A stretch of DNA of 64,000 nucleotides from the NCBI RefSeq assembly GCF_019492185.1, contig NZ_JAICCF010000003.1, positions 682,001 through 746,000 on the forward strand, written 5' to 3'. Shown here piece by piece: positions 29,101 through 38,062 of the stretch; the first letter of the stretch is position 1; each line of letters begins with the position of its first letter. The position numbers were made by a program, and so were the translations under genes. This DNA is from Chitinophaga rhizophila. GTDB taxonomy: Bacteria; Bacteroidota; Bacteroidia; Chitinophagales; Chitinophagaceae. The notes beneath the pieces are model-generated. The model had not been told where the DNA came from. It saw only the letters and a list, made by a program, of their open reading frames with translations, and did no database searches.

Positions 29101-30754
29101 CAGTATTCTGGGTATGTGCGACGCTCAGGGTGCGCCGCAAAGAATGTTACGTTGGCATTACCGTAGCCGTCATGAGTCATTGATTACAATGTCCAATCAT
29201 GAGTTCTATGAAAATAAGCTGGTAATCTTTCCGAGTCCTGGAGCTACCCATCAAATGGGACTGGTATATCATCATCTGAAAGACGCGACTTACGATCGTG
29301 GCAAAACGAGAACAAATCTACAGGAAGCGGATGCCATTACTACTGCTGTTATTAACCATGCCCGTAATCATCCGGATATGAGTCTTGGTGTGGTTGCTTT
29401 TAGTACTGCTCAGATGCAGGCTATACAGCAATCACTTGAAACCGTAAGAAAAAAGATGCCAGATGTAGAAGCGTTTTTTAAAGCGCATCCGCATGAACCA
29501 TTTTTCGTTAAAAATCTTGAGAATGTACAGGGTGATGAGCGGGACGTGATCTTCATAAGTATAGGATATGGTCGCACTCCTGAAGGAACTGTTAGCCTTT
29601 CTTTTGGACCGTTAAATAATGAGGGTGGCGAGAAACGTCTGAATGTATTGATCACAAGAGCGAAACAAAGATGTGAAGTCTTCACTAATCTTACAGCAGA
29701 TGATATTGATTTGAATAAAACAGGTAGCGAGGGCGTACGTGCATTGCGTAACTTCCTTTACTTCGCACAACATGGTTCTATGCAACAGGCGTATACTGAT
29801 GGTCTGCCGGTGAGTATTCCTTTTGAAACACTTGTAGCAGATCAACTGACAGCGGCCGGTTATAATGTAAAAAAACAGATAGGTAGCAAAGGCTTTTATA
29901 TTGATCTGGCAGTAACTGATCCTATGCATCCTGCTAAGTATATCATAGGAATTATGTGTGATGGCGCTGCTTACCATTCTGCAAGATCTGCCAAAGACAG
30001 GGATCGCTTACGCCAGCAGGTATTAGAGAACATGGGATGGAATATCTACACGGTATGGAGTACAGACTGGTTCCGTCATCCGGTGCGGGAATTGAAAAGA
30101 CTGATTGCTGCTATAGAAGCCGCAAAGGAAAAACCGGAAGATATGCAGGAGGAAATTTTACCTGTACAGGATTATACTATGATCAGGGAAGAAGATGAAG
30201 AAGGAACGGATATACCATTATATGAGATGGCTGTGTTACCTGAAGAAATTGCATTAAAAGATCTGCATCAGCATCCGGCAGATAAGTTAAGATCATGGCT
30301 GGAAATGATAGTAAAAGTAGAGAGTCCGGTGCATGTAGAAGAAGCTACGCGTAGAATGTTGGATGCTGCAGAGGTATCACGTGTAGGTAACAGAATAAGA
30401 GAAGTATTGAAGCAGGCAATAACAGATGCTGTTGGTAACGATACAATTGTTGTGAAAGATGAGTTTCTGTGGGATGCTGAGATGCAGCAACCCATTGTGC
30501 GCAGCAGGGCCAACTTGCCTTCTGCTTCACGAAAGATGACTTATATAGCGCCTGAGGAACTGACTGTTGTAATTGAGAAAGTAGTACGTGATGCGGTAGC
30601 TATCACAACCGTCGCTGCTATTCCAGTAATTGCTAAGACTTTGGGTTTTGCACGTGTAACTGAAGATCTGCGTACTGATTTGCAGGAAGCGGTCAAAAGC
30701 GCCCTGGCAGATGGTATCATCTACCAGGACGATGAGTGGTTAAAAGTGAAATAA
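26102..30754 (+). CDS. DUF4011 superfamily-1 helicase with C-terminal MTES_1575-type nuclease-like domain
   Basis: A 1550-residue cytoplasmic protein. The N-terminus (LRNPLLNYRL) is the DUF4011 domain. The SF1 helicase core follows: Walker A QGPPGTGKSQT near residue 310, then after a helical insertion of about 600 residues Walker B/motif II FDEASQVRPVDAIG near 945, motif III VVVGDSKQLPPSSFF, and C-terminal AAA_12-type blocks (VQGDERDVIFISIGYG, RLNVLITRAKQRCEVFTN). A Vsr-like MTES_1575 segment (IMCDGAAYHSARSAKDRDRLRQQVLENMGWNIYTVWSTDW) lies near 1280-1320 and a DUF3320-like region near the end. Such proteins are often found with defence genes, but their role is unproven. The gene stops exactly where the convergent VWA gene's stop begins. 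Confidence 0.93.
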   Translation: MKESILIKLEASRRELLDLGLRNPLLNYRLPVSRGVHIEQENTTNIYEVLVKQGKAMTFLPKTDVKEKKELLESETAVSEPEEVTHSTRLQTTETATALQDRLLNTYYAARTSLEEQGVNILFLTLGMLKWYEKDNGKEARYAPLILIPVSLERSSAREKFRLRYTGSDTEMNLSLQTKIKAEYGIMLPDMPEGDELPVIDYMQDVAESIHGMDGWEVITDAVELGFFSFGKLMLYHDLDSDGWPVDEQPVDHPVLQSLFGDGFKDGAPDIAEDAFIDTETNAHELHQVVDADGSQLLAMLAVQEGRNLVIQGPPGTGKSQTITNLIANAIGEGKKVLFVAEKMAALEVVKRRLDSIQLGDACLELHSHKANKKELHQELRKTLELRKPAILQLQQEVTLLNDYRLELNNYSIAVNTPVGESGITPQQLMGYLLQLKEQFPDITLPRIAIADIDRWNALQMQRAEAMAIRIEHRLKETGIPSTLLFWGIGLTILVPAEQERLIPLLQKALDTTTSLQHESAIIAGHVGLPMPLNRKASMNLSFFMQLASVRPDITGVQLRHPAWLQQQEDIKELLQTGKRLRQIRQAYDAILIPEAWDQQVLEIRQNLLAYGDKWYKFLKGDYNKTNRQLAALCKTGAPDDLAGKLACVDAILEARRLEKQLQEQEALAKELFPQRWQKGFSNWEVLETITNYITEVHKQISYGTCSVVIFDYLEKNEPVDVAKKYYDVLIRNLQQQGTAIDAVVSVFALNEQRRFKDVTPLLHRAYEEQLVMMQSWIDGLPDIHHAISWNNLEDTAKSEGLQTLTDAVAYWPDAVTALKAALQKTWYEYLWEQALLTHASIRKFERASHEAAVKQFVKLDTLNLQYNRARAALKHYEGIPPLEAGGQVNVLRTEFNKKARHMPIRKLMQAAGLAIQAIKPVFMMSPLSIANFLPPGSLQFDLVIFDEASQVRPVDAIGALLRGKQLVVVGDSKQLPPSSFFDSLLKEVDDDENVTADMPSILGMCDAQGAPQRMLRWHYRSRHESLITMSNHEFYENKLVIFPSPGATHQMGLVYHHLKDATYDRGKTRTNLQEADAITTAVINHARNHPDMSLGVVAFSTAQMQAIQQSLETVRKKMPDVEAFFKAHPHEPFFVKNLENVQGDERDVIFISIGYGRTPEGTVSLSFGPLNNEGGEKRLNVLITRAKQRCEVFTNLTADDIDLNKTGSEGVRALRNFLYFAQHGSMQQAYTDGLPVSIPFETLVADQLTAAGYNVKKQIGSKGFYIDLAVTDPMHPAKYIIGIMCDGAAYHSARSAKDRDRLRQQVLENMGWNIYTVWSTDWFRHPVRELKRLIAAIEAAKEKPEDMQEEILPVQDYTMIREEDEEGTDIPLYEMAVLPEEIALKDLHQHPADKLRSWLEMIVKVESPVHVEEATRRMLDAAEVSRVGNRIREVLKQAITDAVGNDTIVVKDEFLWDAEMQQPIVRSRANLPSASRKMTYIAPEELTVVIEKVVRDAVAITTVAAIPVIAKTLGFARVTEDLRTDLQEAVKSALADGIIYQDDEWLKVK

Positions 30755-31885
30755 TTATTTTTTAAGTACAAAATCTTCTCTGGCTGCCCAGCTGTTAATA
30801 TCCTGTTTACTTAACGCAGCTGCCATCATATCAGGGAACTTATCGGGCGTACAGGCAAATACCGGAATACCTAAGTTGGACAAAAATTGTGCATTGCCAT
30901 GATCATATGCAGGTGCACCATCATCGTTCAATGCGAGTAATACGATCACCTGTACGCCTGCTGCTGTCAGCTCAGTTGCACGCTTACGCATTTTATCATC
31001 ATTACCTCCTTCAAACAGATCTGTGATTAGTACCAGCACTGTATCAGCAGGACGTGTAATAATCTGCTGGCAATAAGACAGCGCCGCCTGTATATCTGTT
31101 CCTCCACCTAATTGTACGCCAAATAGCAGATCCACAGGATCATCCAGTTCTTCTGTAAGATCAGCAACTGCAGTATCAAATACGATCATGCGGGTCTTTA
31201 TCGCTGGTATCGATGCCATTACAGAACCAAATATCCCTGAATACACTACCGACGATCCCATAGAACCACTCTGATCAAGACATAGTACCACATCTTTTAA
31301 TGAGGTAGTCCTACGGCCGTAGCCGATACGTGTTTCAGGAATAATAGTTTTGTATTCAGGCTGATAATGCTGAAGGTTTTTCAGAATGGTAGCATGCCAG
31401 TTGATTTCATTATGCCTGGGCCTGCGGTTTCTGATACTTCTGTGCAGACTACCTGTTATAGCCTGTAAAGTAGGTTGCGTTAGCTTCTTTAATAGATCAT
31501 CCACGACGCGTTTAACTACCTGCCTTGCGGTATCACGTGTTTTATCAGGAATTGCATGTTTCAATGTTAATAAAGTGGCTACTAGATGCACATCCGGTTC
31601 AACATTTTCCAGCATTTCTTTTTCAAAAAGCATCTGTGTAATATTCAGGCGCTGCAAAGCATCGCGTTGCATGATCTGTACTACGGAGGCAGGAAAGAAT
31701 GTACGGATATCTCCAAGCCAACGGCTGACATTAGGAGAGGAGGGACCTAGTCCTCCTTTCTTTTCACTGTCATAAAGAGCTTCCAGTGTCTTATCCATCT
31801 GTAGTTCCTGTCCACCAAGTGAAAAGCCGGTACCGTCGGCATCATTGCCACCCAGCACCAGTCGCCATTTATTCAAATCGTCCAT
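30755..31885 (-). CDS. VWA domain protein (YehP-like), last gene of SWIM-MoxR operon
   Basis: A 376-residue cytoplasmic protein whose N-terminal half is helical and whose C-terminal half (about 195-370) is a von Willebrand A domain. A complete MIDAS is visible: DQSGSMG (D204, S206, S208), Thr of GGGTD (263) and Asp of LITDLFEGG (289). VWA proteins encoded with MoxR ATPases are their co-chaperones or substrate adaptors (ViaA with RavA, NorD with NorQ). It matches the E. coli YehP type as I recall it. Seven bases separate it from the DUF5682 gene, and it abuts the DUF4011 gene tail to tail with no spacer. Confidence 0.92.
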   Translation of the reverse strand: MDDLNKWRLVLGGNDADGTGFSLGGQELQMDKTLEALYDSEKKGGLGPSSPNVSRWLGDIRTFFPASVVQIMQRDALQRLNITQMLFEKEMLENVEPDVHLVATLLTLKHAIPDKTRDTARQVVKRVVDDLLKKLTQPTLQAITGSLHRSIRNRRPRHNEINWHATILKNLQHYQPEYKTIIPETRIGYGRRTTSLKDVVLCLDQSGSMGSSVVYSGIFGSVMASIPAIKTRMIVFDTAVADLTEELDDPVDLLFGVQLGGGTDIQAALSYCQQIITRPADTVLVLITDLFEGGNDDKMRKRATELTAAGVQVIVLLALNDDGAPAYDHGNAQFLSNLGIPVFACTPDKFPDMMAAALSKQDINSWAAREDFVLKK

Positions 31886-31892
31886 CAGAATA

Positions 31893-34139
31893 TTATTTAA
31901 CGCCCAACATTTGCAGCACGACAGGAATACCTTTCAATGCTCTTTCTGTATCAATATTTTCCATCATCTGGTGATGGTTTCCTGGAGCGCCACTCACACC
32001 GCCTTTCGCTTTCTCTCCCAGTTTTCTTCTCTCTGCTTTGGTAAAGCCTGAAAAGGTTCTGCGTAACAATGGGAGCAATTGTTTGAAGATATTCTCTTCC
32101 AATTGATGCATCCAGTTATATACTACTGTCCACAGGTCATTGTCTACCAGCAATAGCGTACCGCTACCTTTGAGGAAGCCTTCCAGCCATGCTGCTGCAA
32201 TAGGAGGTGGAGTAGCTGAAGACATTGCATAGCTGAATGCCCTTACCAGCTCATTGCCGGATAGCTGTCTGTGATCTGCAAGCAGACGGGTAGCATAGCC
32301 AGAGAGCATTGCTGCGGCACTATCATTACGGGCAATGTTATATAACGTTTGTTGCCATTGCTTAGTCAGTTCATCATCCTGCAGTATGAGTATAGCATCG
32401 TTCATATTGTAGATCAGATCCAGCAACTCGGATGCAGCATCTTCTGCTATACCTATACAGGCTGCCGGCAAACTGATACATATACGGGTAATCATCCCGG
32501 CAACAATATTTTCTACTAATGCGGCATCTGTTTTTCTGACGTTCCCATAGCGGCTGATTTGTACCAGTCCTGGTATTACTGTCATTAGCTGCATTACATC
32601 ACCGGTGGCTGCTGCCAGGTTATTCACCTGTTGTACCAGTACCGCTACTGCTGCCGGCAGCTCTGCGGGAATAGCAGTTTCGAGTAATGTACATACCTCT
32701 TTTAGCGAAGTAGCTGTTCGGGCCTGGTGTTGTACATATTTAGAGGTGGCTTCTTCCACAGTATTACCCCAGTTACCTTTTTCTATGATATCAATAGAAA
32801 AGCCGGGATCCCATTGTAACCGCCATTGTTCCTTAAATGTACCCTTACCGGATGGACCGTACCGATGTCCCCATTTGATATCCAGCATTTCCAGCCGATG
32901 CAGCAGTATACTGCGTTCAAGATCAGTATCCTTACGCAGATCCAGCACATAATCTTTATAGTCTGCTGTCTGTGGCAGCCGCAATTTCTTCTGCTGTTTT
33001 TCAATATCTGTCTGTAACGGCGGACGGGGAATATCTGTTGGAACTTCACCTATTTTATCGCTGACAATCAGTTCATCCCGGATCAGTTGTAACAGTATGT
33101 CTTCTCCGTTGCATAGTACACTTAGCGTGGCTTCGTTCAGCTCTTCGAGTCCTGCTTTTGGTAACCCTCTCAGTGAGGTTAGCGCAGTTGATAAGCGTAC
33201 TGCCTCCATTACATGTGCAACTGAGATATCTTTCTGCTGATCACGGAATAGTCTTGCTACTCTCGACATCCAACGTGTACCATCATCCGTTGGATATCGC
33301 CAGTTATGTTCATACCATCCCGGTGAATTGATACCTGCTCCATATCCGCTGCTGTAGCTGAGACGGTTATATGTCCAGGGTATCCAGGTGGTAGCCACTT
33401 TTACCTTTGGTAATCCTTTCAGCAGTTCATTGTCATCTTTCGCCTTACCCATGTTTAACAGGGCGGGGGTATGCCATGCGCCACAAATAACAGCTATCTC
33501 AGTGTACATCTCTCGTTCTGCCTGCCGAATGGTCTTGCGCATGTGTGCTTCACGCAATTGTTCCTCACGATCATAAGGTAGCTGCAGATCCTGTCTAAGC
33601 GCCTGCATACCTTCTGCTACGGCATTGAACACATCAACCGGATCCTGCCTGTATTCAAACATGTGTTCCCACCACTTTTCTTCGTCGGCATAACCTGCTG
33701 CTCCTGCCAGATAAGCGACAGGGTTACGCCTTACAATAGATGCTCCGGGTATATAGGGAGCCATACTATTATTCACGGAAGGCGCTGCATCAGGATCTGC
33801 TGCGGGTGTTCGCTGTACTTTCAGTTCAAACTGATGCGCCATGGGCAGGTCCATGAAACGTACAGGTATATTATTGTTACGTGCATACAGTATTGCCTGC
33901 CATTCCGGTGAAAATTCAGCAAATGGGTAAAACACAGCTTTCTGTGGGGCATCAGGTTGATAAGCCAGTATGGCTACAGGTGGTCTGAGCTGCTCTTTTC
34001 CTACCCATTCCAATATATTGTCTGCTTCGGGCGGCCCCTCTACCAGTACGATGTCAGGTTTAACCTTTTCAAGATATTCCTTCACATGTCTGGCTGAGCC
34101 GGGCCCATGATGCCGAATGCCCAGGATATGTATTGACAT
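31893..34139 (-). CDS. DUF5682 family protein (YehM-like) with TraB/EreA-like motifs
   Basis: A 748-residue protein with no signal or membrane helix. The N-terminal 230 residues carry IRHHGPGSARH (8-18), VLVEGPPEAD (31-40), FMDLPMAHQ (95-103) and CGAWHTPAL (219-227). The order of a first His pair, a Glu in an EGP loop, and a late GxxH resembles the TIKI/TraB/erythromycin-esterase-like fold, whose members use His and Glu residues for metal or ester chemistry; this link is my inference. The remaining 500 residues are helical repeats. It lies between the MoxR and VWA genes with gaps of 9 and 7 bases, so it probably works as a unit with them. Confidence 0.88.
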   Translation of the reverse strand: MSIHILGIRHHGPGSARHVKEYLEKVKPDIVLVEGPPEADNILEWVGKEQLRPPVAILAYQPDAPQKAVFYPFAEFSPEWQAILYARNNNIPVRFMDLPMAHQFELKVQRTPAADPDAAPSVNNSMAPYIPGASIVRRNPVAYLAGAAGYADEEKWWEHMFEYRQDPVDVFNAVAEGMQALRQDLQLPYDREEQLREAHMRKTIRQAEREMYTEIAVICGAWHTPALLNMGKAKDDNELLKGLPKVKVATTWIPWTYNRLSYSSGYGAGINSPGWYEHNWRYPTDDGTRWMSRVARLFRDQQKDISVAHVMEAVRLSTALTSLRGLPKAGLEELNEATLSVLCNGEDILLQLIRDELIVSDKIGEVPTDIPRPPLQTDIEKQQKKLRLPQTADYKDYVLDLRKDTDLERSILLHRLEMLDIKWGHRYGPSGKGTFKEQWRLQWDPGFSIDIIEKGNWGNTVEEATSKYVQHQARTATSLKEVCTLLETAIPAELPAAVAVLVQQVNNLAAATGDVMQLMTVIPGLVQISRYGNVRKTDAALVENIVAGMITRICISLPAACIGIAEDAASELLDLIYNMNDAILILQDDELTKQWQQTLYNIARNDSAAAMLSGYATRLLADHRQLSGNELVRAFSYAMSSATPPPIAAAWLEGFLKGSGTLLLVDNDLWTVVYNWMHQLEENIFKQLLPLLRRTFSGFTKAERRKLGEKAKGGVSGAPGNHHQMMENIDTERALKGIPVVLQMLGVK

Positions 34140-34148
34140 ATGAGATGT

Positions 34149-35225
34149 TTAAAGGTCGCGGCATGCGCGGTAAATGTCTTTCCATTCTTCTCTCGTCTTC
34201 ACGACGGTTTCCAGGTATTCCTGCCATACAATTTTGTCCTGCACAGGATCTTTAAGTACTGCTCCAATAATGCCTGCCGCAAGATCAGCGGCCTTCAACT
34301 GGCCATCTCCGAAGTAAGCGGCCATTGCAAGACCGTTATTCACTACCGAAATAGCCTCTGCAGTACTCAATGTTCCTGAAGGTATCTTTATCTTCGTTTT
34401 GCCATCTGCTGTTACTCCACTTCGCAGCTCCCGGAAGATGGTCACAATACGACGTATCTCTTCCAGTGCCGGCTTCTCTGCCGGCAGATCCATTACCTTC
34501 TCATAACTTTCTACCCGACGACGCACGATATCTATTTCCTCTTCCATAGAATCAGGTACTGGTAAGATAACAGTATTAAAACGGCGTTTTAAGGCGCTGG
34601 AAAGATCGTTGACTCCCTTGTCCCTGTTATTGGCTGTGGCAATGATATTGAAGCCTTTCTGGGCCATTACGGCACTATTCAGTTCAGGTACAGGTAACGT
34701 CTTTTCAGACAATATGGTAATCAGCGTATCCTGTACGTCTGCACCAATACGGGTAAGTTCTTCTATTCTCGCTATCTTGCCTGCCTGCATGGCCCGCATT
34801 ACAGGCGTTTCAACCAGGGCTTTCTCTGATGGCCCTTCTGCCAGCAAACGGGCATAGTTCCAGCCATAACGGATCGCTTCTTCGCCCGTTCCTGCTGTAC
34901 CTTGTACTATTAAGGTAGAATCTCCGCTGATGGCAGCTGCCAGGTGCTCGCTTACCCAGCTTTTTGCTGTACCTGGCAAACCGTATAAAAGTAATGCTCT
35001 ATCGGTAGTCAGTGTAGCAACAGCTATTTCTATCAGTCTACGGTTGCCGATATATTTAGGTTGTATCTCAAATCCATTCTTTAATGTACCTCCCAATAAA
35101 TAAGTAACGACTGATTGTGGTGACAGCACCCAGTTAAACGGACGCTTATCATTATCCTGTTTTTTCAGCTCTTCGAGTTCTTCCAGGAACAGTTGTTCGG
35201 CATGTTGACGTAATACGTTTGACAT
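34149..35225 (-). CDS. MoxR-type AAA+ ATPase (YehL-like)
   Basis: A 358-residue AAA+ ATPase. Walker A is GLPGTAKS (82-89). The Walker B position reads IARIEELTR (151-159), with Glu-Glu where most AAA+ proteins have Asp-Glu. Sensor 1 lies in IIATANNRDKGVNDL and an arginine-finger pair in ALKRRFNTV. Together with the VWA partner this fits the YehL branch of MoxR ATPases. MoxR proteins use ATP to remodel or activate partner enzymes, often inserting metal or cofactor. Likely partners here are the DUF5682, VWA and SWIM proteins. It follows the DUF5691 gene by 40 bases. Confidence 0.93.
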   Translation of the reverse strand: MSNVLRQHAEQLFLEELEELKKQDNDKRPFNWVLSPQSVVTYLLGGTLKNGFEIQPKYIGNRRLIEIAVATLTTDRALLLYGLPGTAKSWVSEHLAAAISGDSTLIVQGTAGTGEEAIRYGWNYARLLAEGPSEKALVETPVMRAMQAGKIARIEELTRIGADVQDTLITILSEKTLPVPELNSAVMAQKGFNIIATANNRDKGVNDLSSALKRRFNTVILPVPDSMEEEIDIVRRRVESYEKVMDLPAEKPALEEIRRIVTIFRELRSGVTADGKTKIKIPSGTLSTAEAISVVNNGLAMAAYFGDGQLKAADLAAGIIGAVLKDPVQDKIVWQEYLETVVKTREEWKDIYRACRDL

Positions 35226-35265
35226 CTTTTATATGCTTGAAAAGGTGATCGTTTTTGTGTTGATT

Positions 35266-36714
35266 TTATTTAAATGCATTAGTAATCTGCACTTTGCAGG
35301 ATACTAGTTTACGTATATGCTCACTCGTATTTCTCCATGTAGCCTGATAAGCTGGTTCTTCCGGAGTTAGTTTATCCAGTTCATCTGCAATAGCTGGCGG
35401 TAGCTGCAATACATGTTTATCAAAGAAGTTCCGTGTATACTGATATGGATTACGGGCCATCCATTTCAATACTTCTCCGGTGATTGTTAATCCCCATTCA
35501 TCTGTACGATTGCTGAGATAATTAATCACATCCTGTGGATAACTACTAAAAATGCTAAGTGCATATGTTTCCTGTTCTGCTGCAGTTAACAGCGGCATGC
35601 CTTCCGGATAAAAAGTAGTGGTATCCTGTAGCAGTAATCGTAACCAGGCAACAGCTTTGAATCTGTTCGCCGCTATTATTAATGCTGGTATAAATTGCTT
35701 ACCTAGGTCGTCTTGCCTGAATAGTTCAATGACTTCTTCCTTACCAGCATTAAAATGCGATTCCCATAAAGAGGGAGGAACATTACCAATTAATTGAAAC
35801 AGGATATGCGCTTCTTCACTAACATTCTTCTGGTTACTGATAGTAGAGATACCTGAATCAACTATTGTTTTATCCAGAGGTAATTGCAGCGAAATATGCA
35901 GTGCCTTTCCTGCTCCACGTGAAACACTGCGTTGCAGCAATTGCCAGTAAGCCTGTACAATAAACGACTCCGGTATTAGTCGGAGAAGCGTCCATACCTC
36001 ATCTTTCACTTTCTGGTTTCTTTCCTGTAAAGATTCCAGCCAGGAAAGGTCTTCTTCACCGGCATTTGTACGCAGTATTCTGAGAAATTCTGTCCTAGCA
36101 GAAGTATTCTCCTGCGACCATGTCTGGGCTAACCATTCTCTGGCCATACCCGGATACGCCTGCCTGATCTCCAGCAATACCTGCCGGCGGTCTTCCGCAC
36201 TGCCTGTCTGCCAGCGTTCTTCATTGCTAAGTGCAAAGGGAAATTGCCATTCAGCGTTCATTGCACTTAACCATTGTCCGCGCTTGCCACATACTGCCAT
36301 CGCCAGGTGCCGGATGCGTTTCTGTGACACAGCCGTATCCAGTAATACCGGGATATACTCCGGTACCACAATCTGCTCTTTATGATAACATGCCTCCAGC
36401 CAGTAGGTTACTAACGGCAGCAGGTCCATGTCCAGTGCATCCTGTAAAGCATATATCGCAGCTGTATTACAAAAGGGTTTTTCCTCAGGCGGTGCAGGCG
36501 ATAAGGGTACGCCACCATGCTGCACAGCATTCACGCCACTCTGCCGGTAGTTCAAGGCAACTGCTGCCAGGTGAAGGAACTGTGTCTCTGAATCCAGTGA
36601 TCTGTCTCCCAACACGCTTTCTGCCACTGGTATCAGGTCAGCAGGCAGATCTGCGGGTGACAATGTTTTTTTACCAATGCCCAGTAAAGCCGTATTCACA
36701 ATATTATTCCACAT
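35266..36714 (-). CDS. DUF5691 family protein
   Basis: A 482-residue soluble, helix-rich protein recognised as DUF5691 by its N-terminus (NIVNTALLGIGKK) and its place between SWIM and MoxR genes. Repeated helical pairs such as LLRLIPESFIVQAYWQLL and VLKWMARNPYQYTRNFFDKHVLQLPP suggest a HEAT-like scaffold. No catalytic motif. Five bases separate it from the upstream SWIM gene. A sequence one base off parS lies within it at 35911-35926. Function unknown; a scaffold or adaptor role in the complex is inference. Confidence 0.87.
   Translation of the reverse strand: MWNNIVNTALLGIGKKTLSPADLPADLIPVAESVLGDRSLDSETQFLHLAAVALNYRQSGVNAVQHGGVPLSPAPPEEKPFCNTAAIYALQDALDMDLLPLVTYWLEACYHKEQIVVPEYIPVLLDTAVSQKRIRHLAMAVCGKRGQWLSAMNAEWQFPFALSNEERWQTGSAEDRRQVLLEIRQAYPGMAREWLAQTWSQENTSARTEFLRILRTNAGEEDLSWLESLQERNQKVKDEVWTLLRLIPESFIVQAYWQLLQRSVSRGAGKALHISLQLPLDKTIVDSGISTISNQKNVSEEAHILFQLIGNVPPSLWESHFNAGKEEVIELFRQDDLGKQFIPALIIAANRFKAVAWLRLLLQDTTTFYPEGMPLLTAAEQETYALSIFSSYPQDVINYLSNRTDEWGLTITGEVLKWMARNPYQYTRNFFDKHVLQLPPAIADELDKLTPEEPAYQATWRNTSEHIRKLVSCKVQITNAFK
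35911..35926. promoter_or_regulatory. Near-consensus parS-like site within the DUF5691 gene
   Basis: TGCTCCACGTGAAACA matches TGTTNCACGTGNAACA at all but the third base. It could be a secondary ParB site 15.5 kb from the perfect pair, or coincidence within coding sequence. Confidence 0.35.
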
Positions 36715-36719
36715 GGTAC

Positions 36720-38024
36720 TTATAATAGTTTATAGACGCCGTTATGCCAGACGCCAAGTGGCTCATACTCCTGTTCCTTTCCCAGTACAGCCATATCCAG
36801 TGGATGGCCGCCACTAAGTGCCAGCAGTTTCCAGATGTTACGGAAGCTGTCTTTGACTGGCATAATCTGATCGTTACTATCTTTCAGCCACCACTTCAGA
36901 TCATGCTGAACAGGGGTCAACTGTTGTACAATATAAGGCCGTTCACTGCGTACGGGCATCTGTGCTGCCAGTGAAGTCTCTGCTGTTACCACTTCCTGCC
37001 AGCCGGTCATGCCATAAGTATCCTGAAGCTTATTATTAGTTACAGGCTCTTTAATCAGGGCTCTGAGTGGAATGACAGATGGGAAAAAAACAAGTGCTGC
37101 TTCAATGGACATGCCGGGTGTAAGCAATAGCTGTGGCCTCGACATCCCTCTTGCATAAAACTGTAATACCAGTGCCGGCTGGTATGAATGCAGGCCGAAT
37201 AACCAGTACTTCTCTGTAGTAAGGGCGTCTTCTTCTGTAATCTGTTTATTGAGAATCAGCCAGGTATCTTTTAGGCCGGCTTCCTGCCGCAGGGCTTCCT
37301 GGCTGTGCGTAAAGCCAACGAGTGACCGTAGTTCCTGTTGGAGCAGGGGAGACAGGTTTTCTCCCTGACTAAACCCTTGTATAACAAGATAGATACGAAG
37401 GAACTGTTCCATGAACTGATGTTGCCATCCCTCTCCGTAAAAGTTGATCTCTGATAATGCTCTGATCATTCCTGCCAGTCCGGGGGCCTGTGCATCCACC
37501 ATACGGCGGGCCATATTCTCCCAATAGGAACTACCTTTTTCCGGTAGCTGTAACAGACCATTCCGCACAATGTCTTTCATCCACAACAGCAGTTCGTAAA
37601 TACCGTCTTCTACTTTCTGCTGACGGGCCTGTTGTCTCTTATCGCGCGCAATATCATCTGCAGGCTTATCTTCCTTTTCCTGTTTCTTCGTTTCTTTGAC
37701 AGTTCTTTTATCCAGCCATTCGGTTACCCATGATGGCGGCGTATTATCCGTAAATATTGCCGGTTCCCGTGCATATAACAGCATCAGGCCTATACCATGT
37801 TTACATGGAAATTTGCGGCTGGGACAACTGCATTTAAACGCAGTACTGGTCAGGTCTATCTGGGTTTGATATGGTTTACTGCCACTGCCCTGGCATTCTC
37901 CCCATAAGGCTTGTTCACTCGCCCCTTTACTTACCCATTTTGACACACCTGCCAGTGCCTTACCGGCTTTTCTGGACGGTTCATCCGGTGCTAATGTAAG
38001 CACTTGTTCTTCTGATAGGAGCAA
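36720..38024 (-). CDS. SWIM zinc-finger protein (YehQ-like)
   Basis: A 434-residue protein with a SWIM zinc finger near the N-terminus: C65-x-C67-x6-C74-x-H76 (CSCPSRKFPCKH). SWIM fingers bind nucleic acids or proteins. After a Lys/Glu-rich linker (about 105-140), the remainder is mixed alpha/beta without a recognised enzyme motif. This order (SWIM, DUF5691, MoxR, DUF5682, VWA) matches a cluster I recall in actinobacteria and, without DUF5691, in E. coli yehL/M/P/Q. It is the first large gene of the operon; a small membrane protein gene lies 38 bases upstream. Confidence 0.9.
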   Translation of the reverse strand: MLLSEEQVLTLAPDEPSRKAGKALAGVSKWVSKGASEQALWGECQGSGSKPYQTQIDLTSTAFKCSCPSRKFPCKHGIGLMLLYAREPAIFTDNTPPSWVTEWLDKRTVKETKKQEKEDKPADDIARDKRQQARQQKVEDGIYELLLWMKDIVRNGLLQLPEKGSSYWENMARRMVDAQAPGLAGMIRALSEINFYGEGWQHQFMEQFLRIYLVIQGFSQGENLSPLLQQELRSLVGFTHSQEALRQEAGLKDTWLILNKQITEEDALTTEKYWLFGLHSYQPALVLQFYARGMSRPQLLLTPGMSIEAALVFFPSVIPLRALIKEPVTNNKLQDTYGMTGWQEVVTAETSLAAQMPVRSERPYIVQQLTPVQHDLKWWLKDSNDQIMPVKDSFRNIWKLLALSGGHPLDMAVLGKEQEYEPLGVWHNGVYKLL

Positions 38025-38062
38025 TGGATATAAGATTTAAAAGTATTGTACTACAAACAATG

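Noticed and set aside
36231..36725. 164-codon plus-strand frame
   Set aside because: Antisense shadow of the DUF5691 gene.
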